64,000 nt of DNA, from positions 62,001 to 126,000 of the forward strand of contig CDRNVI010000006.1 in NCBI GenBank assembly GCA_977017575.1, given 5' to 3'. This DNA is from Paramoeba atlantica. Lineage: Eukaryota > Discosea. The notes below the pieces were generated by a model, which saw only the letters and a list, made by a program, of their open reading frames with translations, made no database searches and was not told the DNA's origin. Made by a program: the position numbers and the translations under genes. Below, piece by piece: positions 46,441 to 57,300 of the stretch (position 1 is the first letter of the stretch; each line of letters opens with the position of its first letter).

Positions 46441-47564
46441 ATGACCGTAATCGACATTCCTTTGACAGCCCGACGGTCATCACGCAGTGCTTCTCCGGCC
46501 TCTGAGCCGCTCGTGCCTACCGAGCCGCTTAGTCAGCAGGAGTTAAGTTTGGTTTGTACAGTGGCAAGGGAGAAATTGTTGTTCAAAAAATCGGTACAAG
46601 TGCGTGCGATCTTTCGACGGAAAGATGATTTAAATGGTGGTCGACAGACTGTGATGGGAAAGTTGCGAAAGGATGGCCTGGATTTATGGGCGGTGTGGGA
46701 GGACAAACCGTCCAAGGAGTACCAGTTTCCTCATCCGGATTTGGATTATTATGAGCTCAACATTATCGAAGATCGAGAACTACCACCCGCTCTTATTGAG
46801 AACTCTTCGCAATTACTCACCGATGAAACGCATCAGCTGGGCTCACGTAATGAGGCTGCCGGCATGCAAGAGGTAATTGGGGGGAGAACTGGTGCCGCAC
46901 CAATTTCAGAGGCTTTACGGGAAGGCAGATTACTCGACCCGAATGCATTGAACGCCTACGAACCTTTGACTTACGAGCCTTGGATTAATGCGGCGGATGA
47001 CGATGGTTTTCGCACTAGGGACCTGATTCGCGAGCTTCGGGATGCGCCTGAGTTTGGTTTACGCGTTAATCAGTTTTATCATGATCGCACGTTTATTAAG
47101 CAGCAAGAGCGTTTGTTTAATTCTGTATTTTGCAAGTGGATTATTTTTGCGCGTTTGATACCCAACTGGAATGAAGGTGTGTACCTCGAAATGGGACGTG
47201 GGATTGTGCAGACACTTCGTGACGCGTACTGGCGAGCACGCCGCGTAGATGTGGACTTGGTCCACATCAAAAAATGGAGAAGGATATCCGTCCGGACGAC
47301 AAGTTTTATCATCACGTGAATGATCAATTGGTTGAGCGACAGAAGCAATATGCACGTGTTCAGTCTTTCTCTGCTCCACCATCTATGCAAGTTTCGCGTC
47401 CCAATCAGTTCCCACCGCGACATAATGCATATCCTCCACGACGAAATTTATTATGCTTTGGATGTCGGTCGCCTGATCACATTTGGCGCAACTGCCCGAA
47501 GCGATTCCAGCAGGATTTTCGAGGACGGGTGGCTGGCCCTGCCCACAGCAGCAAGAGTTTCTGA
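46441..47564 (+). pseudogene. YR-3 gag-like region with CCHC zinc knuckle
   Basis: Starts MTVIDIPLTARRSSRSASPASEP after the A1 repeat. It shares FRTRDLIRELRDAPEFGLRVN with the YR-1 gag (FKPRELIRELRDTPELGVRFN) and ends with a zinc knuckle CFGCRSPDHIWRNC. Nucleocapsid-type protein. Not one continuous frame over its whole length. Confidence 0.8.
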
Positions 47565-47627
47565 CAAAACCACACCCTAACGGCCAGTTCTATAGTAACA
47601 TTCAAACGAAACAGAACGACACTTTTA

Positions 47628-48659
47628 ATGCAAGTTCCCAAAAGGAGAAGAGTGGAAGAGAACATTGTACCAGTGGATGTTCGCAATGTGCAGAATTTAT
47701 CAGGGAGATACGTGAGATGCGAGAATTTTTACGGCGGAACTTTGAGTTTGCAAGTAGCGGATACGGCGCGCGGAAATCTAGTGAAATTACTAATGGGGGT
47801 CACAGCAATGACCCCGGAAATCAGGCAGGCATTGGATGCGATGGGAAATATGTGGAGCGCATCGACTTGGCAGGCGAGGGCAAGGTTGTGGGAAAGGTTG
47901 ACGGCCTTTTGTCATTGGAAACAAATCGAAATCACCCCAATTCATGCAGTAACTTTCATCGCAAGTTTACCAATCAAAATCCAAGGAAAGTTGTCATACG
48001 CCCGAAGTTTGGCGTCCCTACTCAACTTAGCCGGCAAGGGAACGAACCCGCTACGTTTTTACATCAAGTCACTCATGGCGGAGGGTGCGACGGAGCCGCA
48101 CCGTCAAATGGCGCCACTAACGCCGGAGTTACTGAAACAATTGTGGAACCACCTTCCTCACAGCGAAAGACATACGTTGCTGCTTTGTTGGAAGGCGGCA
48201 AGCCGGTGGTCCGAGACAGCGATGCTCACACGCGACAGATTCCACGAAGTGTCTTCGACAAGAATCGTGATATGGTGGGGCAGACAGACCAAAGCATCGC
48301 GGTACAACCCGTATCGAGCGTCAATGTATACGGTTGTGGAAGGGCCGGGCACGGATCGTCTAGCGGATTACATAACAAAGCTGGGGCAGTTGCAGCCGAT
48401 GTCAAGAACATCGGTATCCGAAGTGGATGCGAAGATACGCCGAATTCTGGGGACAGGTTTCGGCTCACACTCAGCGAAACGAGGAGCAATAACACAGCTG
48501 TTTGCGGAAGTAGTGAAGGGCAATACGCGCCTCGAGGAAGTACAACGATTAGCAAAGCATCAGTCCCTCGATTCGCTTCTTCGATACAACGCCGACCCGG
48601 TTACCACCGCGTTGGTGTTGGGCACGCAGAAAGCAACCAGCAAGTTACGGATCATGTAG
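47628..48659 (+). CDS. YR-3 tyrosine recombinase
   Basis: 343 residues, likely full length. Basic N-terminus (MQVPKRRRVEEN), core-binding helices (MWSASTWQARARLWERLTAF), catalytic boxes ASRWSETAMLTRDRF (Arg I), GSHSAKRGAI (box II) and LAKHQSLDSLLRYNA (His and Tyr). The frame is intact. Box II has Lys at the usual second Arg position followed by Arg. Integrates circular element DNA at a short matched core. Confidence 0.88.
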   Translation: MQVPKRRRVEENIVPVDVRNVQNLSGRYVRCENFYGGTLSLQVADTARGNLVKLLMGVTAMTPEIRQALDAMGNMWSASTWQARARLWERLTAFCHWKQIEITPIHAVTFIASLPIKIQGKLSYARSLASLLNLAGKGTNPLRFYIKSLMAEGATEPHRQMAPLTPELLKQLWNHLPHSERHTLLLCWKAASRWSETAMLTRDRFHEVSSTRIVIWWGRQTKASRYNPYRASMYTVVEGPGTDRLADYITKLGQLQPMSRTSVSEVDAKIRRILGTGFGSHSAKRGAITQLFAEVVKGNTRLEEVQRLAKHQSLDSLLRYNADPVTTALVLGTQKATSKLRIM

Positions 48660-48662
48660 AGG

Positions 48663-50266
48663 CAAGTGAAATTTTTCGTAAGTTCTTGGATGACATACCA
48701 CAGGAAAAGGTGCGTCACACTATTACCAGAACGCGAAGGACGTCAAAGGTCGCGTTACCGAAGGATTATTCTATTCCATTGCATATCAAGCAGGGTATTC
48801 CCCGGATGTCGGTTAAGAAGTTGAGAGAAATGATGAATGAGGCGACTGGTGATCGATTCGATGAGACATTGGAGACTTTATTACGTTTACCGGAACAGGC
48901 ATCCACCATTCCGCTATATAAGTCGTTTTTGCCGCACAATGACATAAAGGAATTAGCAGCGGCGGGTTTCATTTCCAGAGTATCAGACGAAGAAGCTAAG
49001 GTGCGGCCGTCTTTGGATTGGGTGATACCTTTCACAGTTGTGGAACCTGGTGAACATGAACATTCCGAACGTCGTCGTTTTATAGCGTGGACGCAGGCAG
49101 ATAATGATCGCATTAAGGAAATATATGAACCGTATGTCCCCGTTAGACATGCAGCGTATTATCTGCACCGCGCCAAAGAAGAAAGTGCCGTCAAACGGGA
49201 TTTGGCGTGTGGGTTTTGGCAGGTCGCAATACCAGAGGAAAGTCGTCAAAAGTTTCGCTTTAAAGACGCAAAAGGGGAGCTATACGAATTGACTGTAATG
49301 CCCATGGGGCATCGGTGCGCTCCCGAGTTAATGCACACCTTGACAGCAACTCTAGCAGGTGACAGAAATTACTGTACCGAAAAGCACGCGTTCTTTTATT
49401 CCGGACTGGACGTTTATATTGATGGTATCCGTTTTGCCGCGCGGGATGAGATAGCAAATAAGTACGCTCGTTTTGTGGATGATAGAGCAGACAGATTAAA
49501 TGCCTTGTTTAAAGATCGTGGAGAGCCGCCCGCACAGATTTACACATTCAATGGAATCAAGTATTTTCATAGACAAGGGAAAGTGGCTTTAGGAGACAAA
49601 ATTTCGCGGCGATTGCGACAGGATGACTTTGCTGCAGCCACTTATGCATCTTTGGAATCGGGGGTAGGCCGCCTTATTTTCGCCTCCGCTGTAATGGGTG
49701 TTCACCTTCCTCACTATCACTTGGAAATGAAAATTGTTCGTCGTCGGATTAATAATCTAAATCGCGACCCTACTTTGCTGGATAAGCCCGTTTCCTTACC
49801 GACACCGGTGCGAATCGCACTTTCGGAGTGGCGAGATAAGCTGTTGTATAAAACTCCCGTCGATCCACCTCCACACCCAGACACGGTGCCGCATAACCAT
49901 ATTTTGTGTACAGACGCATCCTCTACGGGATGGGGTGCGGTCCTGTATTTGGATTACGGGCAAGTCGTTTGTGCTGGGTCGCGGTGGCCACCTGATTTTG
50001 AGTATGAAGTCAATCGCGCAGAGGCACGCGCCGTTCGCCTCGCCTTTGAAAAATTTGGCCATCACTTTGGTAGGGATACGTGTGTAGATGTCTTCGTTGA
50101 TAACACTTCCTGCGTCGCGGCATTAAATCGTAAGATGTCTAATTCGGATGGTATTACGTCGGAGCTTCGCCGTTTGTTGGATTATTTAAAGCGTAAAGGG
50201 TTGGTCGTTAAAGCCCAGTATATTTGCTCGAAGGAAAATCCTGCCGATCCGTACAGCCGCATGTAG
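48663..50266 (+). CDS. YR-3 reverse transcriptase-RNase H
   Basis: About 534 residues after the YR stop, in another frame that is open further upstream. RT: FTVVEPGEHEHSERRRFIAW, KRDLACGFWQVAIP (motif A), VMPMGHRCAPELMHTLTATLAG (motif B), LDVYIDGIRF at the catalytic box. RNase H: CTDASSTGWGA, NRAEARAVRLA, FVDNTSCVAAL, SKENPADPYSR. Intact frame. Same RT type as YR-1, YR-2 and YR-8. Confidence 0.9.
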
Positions 50267-50488
50267 TCAAAATGAATTGAAAGTTCATCTAATTCAAAAT
50301 ATAGGTAGTTCCAAAAATATAGTATAACTTATTTATAACTTATTTGGTATATAGAATCATCAAAAAAAAAAAAACAGGTTATTAAGTGTGTGGGATAAGG
50401 CAGACCGTTTTCTTGTATCTGGAGTAGGCGCCACATACGAGTAGCAGTACCTGCGAGTGGGTATGTGTTGGACTGGCGAATGGGTGGT

Positions 50489-51622
50489 CCCCGCGTTGGA
50501 CCCGTTCGCAAGCTCGTTGAAAGGGAGAGGTAAGTGTATGTTATTGTCATGGGATATTTATGTTTTGTCTTTTGCGCAGCTGTGACATTGTTTCATCTTT
50601 TTTGACATAGGAGATAACTTGGAATCATGTATAGGTTTGTATATGAGTTAATCGAATGTCTTTGCGAACAATATGAAATTTGTTTTCCTTTTCTAAATAT
50701 ATTATGATGTAAAATTCTTGAAGTTTACGGATAGAATTTGACGAGAAATATATTTTCGAAGTGATATGGATAGGATGCCCCGCCGGGGGGCATTGTACCT
50801 GTTTTTGTTTTAAACAATAAAATTGTGTTAATACTGATATACAAATATCCCGTAGTACGATATTCGAATATTGATAATTCAATTACTCAGGTTTACTGTT
50901 CTCGACAAAAGTTTCCCCTCCCACCAGCCCCCAAACCACTCCCCGCGTTGGACCCGTTCGCAAGCTCGTTGAAAGGGAGAGGTAAGTGTATGTTATTGTC
51001 ATGGGATATTTATGTTTTGTCTTTTGCGCAGCTGTGACATTGTTTCATCTTTTTTGACATAGGAGATAACTTGGAATCATGTATAGGTTTGTATATGAGT
51101 TAATCGAATGTCTTTGCGAACAATATGAAATTTGTTTTCCTTTTCTAAATATATTATGATGTAAAATTCTTGAAGTTTACGGATAGAATTTGACGAGAAA
51201 TATATTTTCGAAGTGATATGGATAGGATGCCCCGCCGGGGGGCATTGTACCTGTTTTTGTTTTAAACAATAAAATTGTGTTAATACTGATATACAAATAT
51301 CCCGTAGTACGATATTCGAATATTGATAATTCAATTACTCAGGTTTACTGTTCTCGACAAAAGTTTCCCCTCCCACCAGCCCCCAAACCACTCCCCGCGT
51401 TGGACCCGTTCGCAAGCTCGTTGAAAGGGAGAGGTAAGTGTATGTTATTGTCATGGGATATTTATGTTTTGTCTTTTGCGCAGCTGTGACATTGTTTCAT
51501 CTTTTTTGACATAGGAGATAACTTGGAATCATGTATAGGTTTGTATATGAGTTAATCGAATGTCTTTGCGAACAATATGAAATTTGTTTTCCTTTTCTAA
51601 ATATATTATGATGTAAAATTCT
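50489..51622 (+). repeat. YR-3 B1-A2-B2-A2-B2 tandem block (452-bp period)
   Basis: B units start CCCCGCGTTGG and end GTAAAATTCT; A units start TGAAGTTTACGG. Linkers CCCCTCCCACCAGCCCCCAA... at 50915-50940 and 51367-51392 join A2 to B2. The two 452-bp A2-B2 units look identical. Other complete elements here have a single A2-B2 unit. A hairpin ATGCCCC-GCCG-GGGGGCAT occurs in each A, also in A1 at 46292-46310. Confidence 0.9.
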
Positions 51623-53852
51623 CCCTATAGCTGATTTTCCTAGGATTGCTGTTGTCGAACAATCGGAATTCCGCCTAGCAGTCGAAAGATTGGCAAAGGG
51701 AGCCTCTCCAGGGCCGAGTGGATTAAGTGAAAGCATGGTGCGCTTGCTCGCCGACGACGATGAAGCGTGCCTTTCATTATGCCACATGATCCGTGATGTC
51801 ATCAACGGTGAGATTCCTTTTAGCGTTCGAAAGCGACTCACACGATGTAGAATAATTGCCCTCCCGAAGCCACAAAATGGAATACGACCGGTAGCCATGG
51901 GTGACACCATTTTGAAAATATGCGGATCGATCTTGCTTCAGCGACACGAATCTAATCTAAAGGGTTTCTTTGCGCCTATCCAACGAGGAGTGCTCCATAA
52001 AAATGCGTGTGAGTCCATTATTCATGAGTTGTTGCGAGAATACGACGAGGGACATGCACTGCTGACGGTGAATTTTAGCAACGCATATAACACACCACAT
52101 CGCGATGCCATTGCAAAGTCACTGACCGAGAATCCGATTTTCAAACCCTTTATGCGGCTTTTCTTTCTAGAATATGGGCTTCCTTCCGAGCTACTTTTCT
52201 TTGCGCATAACTCCCTTTTCGCAACCATCGACAGCACCTCTGGAATTCGTCAAGGGTCTGCTCTATCTTCGATGTATTTCTGTGCGCTTTTACATGGACC
52301 ACTTCGTGAAGTTGCGGGCCTCTATCCCGATGTCAATATTCGAGCATATCAAGACGACGTGACTCTAAGCTCCAAAAATGTGAAATCGCTCGAGGCAGCG
52401 TTCCTGCACCTACGGGAAATCACCGGAGAGATTAACCTTCAAGTTAAGTTTGAAAAGTGTGAATGGTTTCAGAAAGACACCCCATGCACTGGCGAATCTT
52501 CATTGGAGGGGTTAGGCGTCAAATTCCGCACAGATGCACTAAAAATTCTCGGGGCTTATATTGGCGGAGATGAGATTGTGGAGGACCTACTTATCGAGAA
52601 AATGAGCAAACACCAATGCCTCTTTCGTCGCCTCCTGCTCATGGGACCTAGTAACCTATCTCTGGCCATTCTACGACGATGTATGATCCCCCGGCAAGAC
52701 TATCATTTAAGGGTACATCGACCCGATGCTACCCGACGACCTGCAGAAGCATTTGAGAAACAAGTTCACAAGGTTGTTGAAAAATGGTGCGGCGCCGATG
52801 AAACCGCCTTTCAACTTGCAGCACTCCCACAAAAGCTTGGTGGCTTAGGTCTGGTTTCCTCCGTTCTCAAGCAAAAGTTCTTTTTTGAATCCGCCCAAAC
52901 ATCTATTGATGAGCACTTTCAACCCACTTACGCTCCGGTAGATCTTACAGGCGGGAACAAAACAAGCGCGAAGGCTCAGAGTCGCGGAGAAATTGCTCAA
53001 AAGCTACTGAAGAAGAAAATGACCACTGAGCACGAGAAACAACTGGCAGAGTTGAAGAAAAACGGTCGAATAGAACACATCTTGAAGCGCACGAAAGAAG
53101 CAAATCTTCATCTCGAGAGCACTAGTAATTATATAAATCCATACCTTTTTCGCTACACGCTTATGATGCGCTTGGGAATCGGTCTTTCGAAAGCACCCGC
53201 TAAGATTACTTGTCCGGGCTGCTGCAGTCAAGAGTCGCCTTCCAGTATCATTTCCCACGTCGCAGGATGCTCCCGGTGCTCAGGAATGAACTGTACGCGC
53301 AAGCACTCCCACATCGTCCGTTATCTCGCCGATTTGTGTTCCAAAGCTGGATTGCCTTCGGTCATTGAGCCACGCATATATTCCTCCTATTTCTGCACGA
53401 AATGTAAATGCACCATCTCAGCCGAGGTTTCCGAGCAACATCCGTGCAAAGCCCGCCGCATTCGTTCTGGCCCCGACCTTGCCATCATGTGGCCCCACAT
53501 GGGGGAAGTCCTGTACGATTTCACCGTTGTTCACACTTGCTGCGCCAGCTATGCCAAACAAACTAGCACAGCACTGATGCAGCAAGTTATTGATAAGAAG
53601 TTCAAGAAATACGTCGTAGAAAAAGGCGTCGATAGCGATTCTTTTCGTTGCCTGGCCACAACTGATTGTGGCCTACTACATAACGACACGAAAGTGCTGT
53701 TGAAGGCGTTGGCGAACCGAGCCCAGTTAAAATACGAAAACGTACGGCAAGCCCTTCAGCTCGAAATCGAAAAGATGACGGCATACACGGTTGTTTCGCA
53801 ACTTCGTCATTACATCCCGAAGGAGAACTGGATCGGAGGACTTCGATCTTAG
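51623..53852 (+). CDS. LINE-alpha copy 7 ORF, RT-RLE part after YR-3
   Basis: RT begins LAKGASPGPSGLSESMVR. Motif A reads LLTVNFSNAYN, with Asn where the other copies have the catalytic Asp (SIDLANAFN), so polymerase activity is probably lost. Motif B IRQGSALSSMYFCAL and motif C AYQDDVTLSS are present. Zinc knuckle CPGCCSQE...H...CSRC near 53212. RLE GPDLAIMWPHMGEVLYDFT near 53473. Divergent subfamily. First Met in the frame is at 51690, but homology extends back to the YR-3 border. Confidence 0.9.
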
Positions 53853-54212
53853 GTCAAAAATGTTCCTCAAATGCGAACAGAGCTTTCTGTCTTTCTCCCT
53901 TCCCTTCTCTCTCTTTTCTTTACTCTTTCTCTTGCCTAGAGAAAGAGCTCAGCGAGCTCTCCCCCCTTTCCTCCTCCCACGAATCCTAATCCTAATATTA
54001 GATTTCATTGAGAGTTAAGAATGTTGCTAGTTTCCTTGATGATCGTACCGTTGTTTATGTTTCTCATTCATACTACTACTCTTCCCCCTCTTCCGCCTAT
54101 GCAGAATCGTGAGAACTTTTCTGTTTTTGTTCCAGCTTCCTTTTTTCTGCTTCCTGCATCAGTTGGGCTCCCCGTTTGTGGATGTTTGATTTCGATAGTT
54201 CATTTGTAAAAA
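53853..54212 (+). other. LINE-alpha copy 7 3' UTR, pyrimidine-rich
   Basis: The first bases AGGTCAAA match the LINE-alpha copy 1 3' UTR. Then a long TC-rich stretch (53880-53945), hairpin GAGCTC/GAGCTC, and AATCCTAATCCTAATATTAG. An A7 run lies near 54208-54214. No ORF of note. Confidence 0.6.
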
Positions 54213-54299
54213 AAGTTTGTTTAATTCTGTATTTTGCAAGTGGATTATTTTTGCGCGTTCGATACCCAACTGGAATGAAGGTGTAAAAAAAAAAAAAAA
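54213..54299 (+). mobile_element. Polyadenylated scrap of YR-3 gag mRNA
   Basis: About 73 bp matching the YR-3 gag (47107-47180; TTTAATTCTGTATTTTGCAA), with one or two differences, then a ~15-A tail. It starts and ends inside the coding region, so it is a 5'-truncated copy of a prematurely polyadenylated transcript, most simply inserted by a LINE. It is a fossil fragment only. Confidence 0.82.
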
Positions 54300-54337
54300 A
54301 TCTTTAACGATAAAGATACAGTTTCTGTACCTTGTTG
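54300..54337 (+). other. Spliced-leader exon copy at the 5' end of LINE-beta copy 2
   Basis: 38 nt identical to the minus-strand copy at 43588-43625. It contains ACAGTTTCTGTAC and ends CTTGTTG, followed by a T-rich 5' UTR. From memory, diplonemid and kinetoplastid SL exons share the ACAGTTTCTGTAC core and a ...TTG end. Shorter remnants lie at 14313-14324 (+), 44927-44942 (+) and 12386-12399 (-). Confidence 0.85.
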
Positions 54338-54370
54338 GTTGATTTATTTTCTTAATCTTTCTCACGTTCC

Positions 54371-57300
54371 ATGGTTCTAACTCGCTCTAAAGCAAAACAG
54401 GAATCCAACTTTGATCGCGAAGCGGGCGCGCACAAGCTCGGTTCATGGGACCAGTTTCAGGCAAACAAAGACCTGGTTAAAGGCGCTAGCACATACAAGG
54501 AAGAGCTGTACACGACACCACTTCCGCCGGATCCTTCATCAGAATTAGAACAACGGGCCGAAGACATTGCCCTCAGCATTACGAACTCCATCGAAGGCGT
54601 GACACCAGACACAGGGCGTCAGCAAACGAGCTCGGAAGAAGAATTATTTTCCAGCGTCCGTCCCACCGAGAATTCCGTTTTCCAGTTCGAAGGGGCCGCT
54701 CCTTCTTCACTCAGCCAATCGAAATCTACAAACAAGGCTGTGAAGGAGAAATGCGAGCGCCACAACCGGGGGATAGCTCGTACCGAATACAATTATGACG
54801 ACGACAAATTAATTTTCCCCGACCTGACGCCTCAAGACCTCGACTTTTCGTTGAGCGGTGGAACCAAAGTAAGGAAAAAGAAAAAGCGCCCTAAAGGGAT
54901 CTCACTTTCCCAGCTACATACCCAGTTATGCACCGAGTCTGGGGGCGACAGTGATGACCGTGACTCAACAGATGCGTCAACAAGTGTTCACAGCTCTCCG
55001 GCTGAATCACCCCTGAAGAAGTTAACCCCGAAAACGGCTGTAGGCAAACGTAAACGTCCCCAGCAGGTGTCGAAAACTACCTCCCCTGACGCCCCCAAAG
55101 CCGAAACAATGAACAATGCCCCCGAACCGACCCCAACCCAAAACTGTGCGATAGAAAAAACACACACCACGCATGAAAATACGCGAAAATGTCCCTTCGA
55201 GGGATGTACTTGGAAAACAGGGCCCCACGGGGGCCAATGGCAGGCATTCCACAACCACGTAGCAAACAGACACGGTGATGAGGTCCCAGACGAGTGGTGG
55301 AAAGACGAAGGACGTTTTAGGTGTCATGATTGCAATAAACATTATGATCAAGGCAAACGGGAAACCCATGACAAGATCTGCATGTTCCGCCATTCCTCTC
55401 CTCAAAGCCGTCCGTCGCCCTCGACGAGCAGTGCCGATCCTGTTCTAAGCCCCAATGTGGACTCGAATGCTCTGCCTGCCCTTAACTCACCTTCCACACC
55501 CTCTCATCAAAGCGTAGTAAGCGAAAACGTGAAAGTCTCCGACACACCCCTTCCGAGTTTATCCTCTATCAGTGCGCTACTTATTAACACTTGCAAGGAC
55601 ATCCCCAACAGTTGCCGACAAGAATGGGCTAAAACACTCTGCGGTTGCTTATCCACAGCAGCGAGAGAGAACACGCTCGAGGCATGGACACTCCTCGCCA
55701 TGCTGCCCAAATGCGTCCTACCCGCCCCTCATCGCGGAGGTAACCGCGCAAAAGCCTCTTACGCCTCCCATGTAAAGAAGTGCCTCGCGAGATGGTCCAA
55801 CAAAGATTTCCTGGCGCTTTGGAAAGAAGCTGTCTCGAGTGTATCACGCAAAAAGAAAAATGTACCACAAGCGCTTACCATAGACGAAGAAGTAAAGAAA
55901 GCGGCTTTACGGGCAGAACGGCTTGTCCGCGACGCGGAGCTCTCCCGCGCCATGACAGCATTAACTTCGGAACCACTTGCCCCTGACGACTACGCCACCT
56001 ACTCGAAGCTCCAGGCAAAGCATCCTCAGAGACTTGACAGCACTTTCAACGTGGCAAGCCCTTCAGCGCCGGAAGCAAAACCGCTTGAAGCAACGGAAGA
56101 CGAAGTAGCCGAGGCCCTAGCGACTTTCCACCGAGGGTCCTCGGGAGGGGCCTTCGGTATGCGGCCGGAGCACGTTCAGGCCGCGATGCAGTACCATCAC
56201 GACGCGTACACCGATCCTCTGGGCACGCTTACGAAGTTTACCAATCACTTGCTCGCAGGAAAAGCACCGTTGGAAGTCAAAGATTATTTTGCGGGTGGTC
56301 GGTTATGCGCCCTGAAAAAGGGTGAACACGATGTTCGTCCAATTGCTGCCGGAGAAACCCTTCGCCGCTTGGCAAGCAAAGTTGCCTGCCTCTCCGCAAA
56401 ATTCAAGGCCCGAAAACTCTTCAGAGGGCACCAGTACGGCGTAGCCACACCTGCTGGAGCCGAGCGCATCATCCACCTCTGTCGGAAGACCTTCGCCGAA
56501 CATATTGAGGATGACGACTTCCTGCTATGCAAAGTCGACCTCAAAAACGCTTTCAATAACGTCTCACGGGATTTCTTTGTGGCCCTAACACGCCAGCATT
56601 TCCCTGAGCTGGGTGCGTACGTGGAGTGGTGTTACAACACTCAAAGCATTCTGACCTTTGGCTCACGCTTTATCGAATCATCTGAAGGGGTGCAACAAGG
56701 CGACCCCCTGGGCCCTCTGCTCTTTTCGCTTGTGATGAAAGAAGTTTCCCTACAAATCCACACTGCCGCTCCGAAACTCGCTTTAAACCTGTGGTACTTG
56801 GACGACGGGATACTCGCCGGTCCATCCTGCGACGTTCGGCACGCACTAGACGTGACCGCGATGTCCGGCCCGAAATGGGGATTGCATATCAACGTGGCCA
56901 AGTGCGAGATCGCAACACACCCAGCTTCCTCCCATCGTTGCTCACTTTTCCCTGACATCCCCGGTCTGAACACGAATTCGGCAGGAAATTTTCATATTTT
57001 GGGGAGTCCAATTGGTTCGACAGAATTTTGCCGCGAATTCTTTCTCAAGAACACAATCGACATGGCAGAGGAATCTCTCGAGGCCATAGCTACACTTGAA
57101 GATCCCCAGGTGGCCCTTTCCCTCATACGCCACTGTACTGGTTTCTGTAAAATGGTTTACTCGCTCAGGACTACCCCGACAACGGAACTTCAAGATATCT
57201 GCCAACGCTTAGATGATGCCGTCCAGCGCACTATTGAACACTTCTTCCGTCCTTTGAGTGATGGGGCGCGACGCCAGGCGCAACGCGAAAAGCGGTACGG

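Larger units (their letters stand above)
46239..51622 (+). mobile_element. YR-3: YR retroelement with duplicated A2-B2 unit
   Basis: A1 46239-46432, gag-like region, YR ORF, RT-RNase H, A-tract (about 50361-50372), B1 50489-50718, then two tandem A2-linker-B2 units (50719-51170 and 51171-51622). LINE-alpha flanks both sides, so the outer borders are well fixed. The element looks nearly whole with about one break in the gag region. A1 and A2 are near-identical, so it is young. Repeats and 3' region are related to YR-5. Confidence 0.88.
44927..54207 (+). mobile_element. LINE-alpha copy 7 (single-ORF type), split by YR-3
   Basis: It begins with 16 nt of the SL exon (44927-44942, ending CTTGTTG), a T-rich 5' UTR and an ORF from 44980. 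YR-3 splits it at about 46239-51622. The ORF resumes at 51623 (PIADFPRIAVVEQ) and ends at 53852. A pyrimidine-rich 3' UTR with hairpin GAGCTC-AGC-GAGCTC (53946-53960) ends in a short A-run near 54207. Together the two parts would encode about 1160 residues with no separate ORF1. Confidence 0.85.

Noticed and set aside
54300-54360. An SL RNA gene locus
   Set aside because: Single exon-length copies followed by different sequences, with no common intron or T-tract terminator; they are exon copies at retroelement starts.
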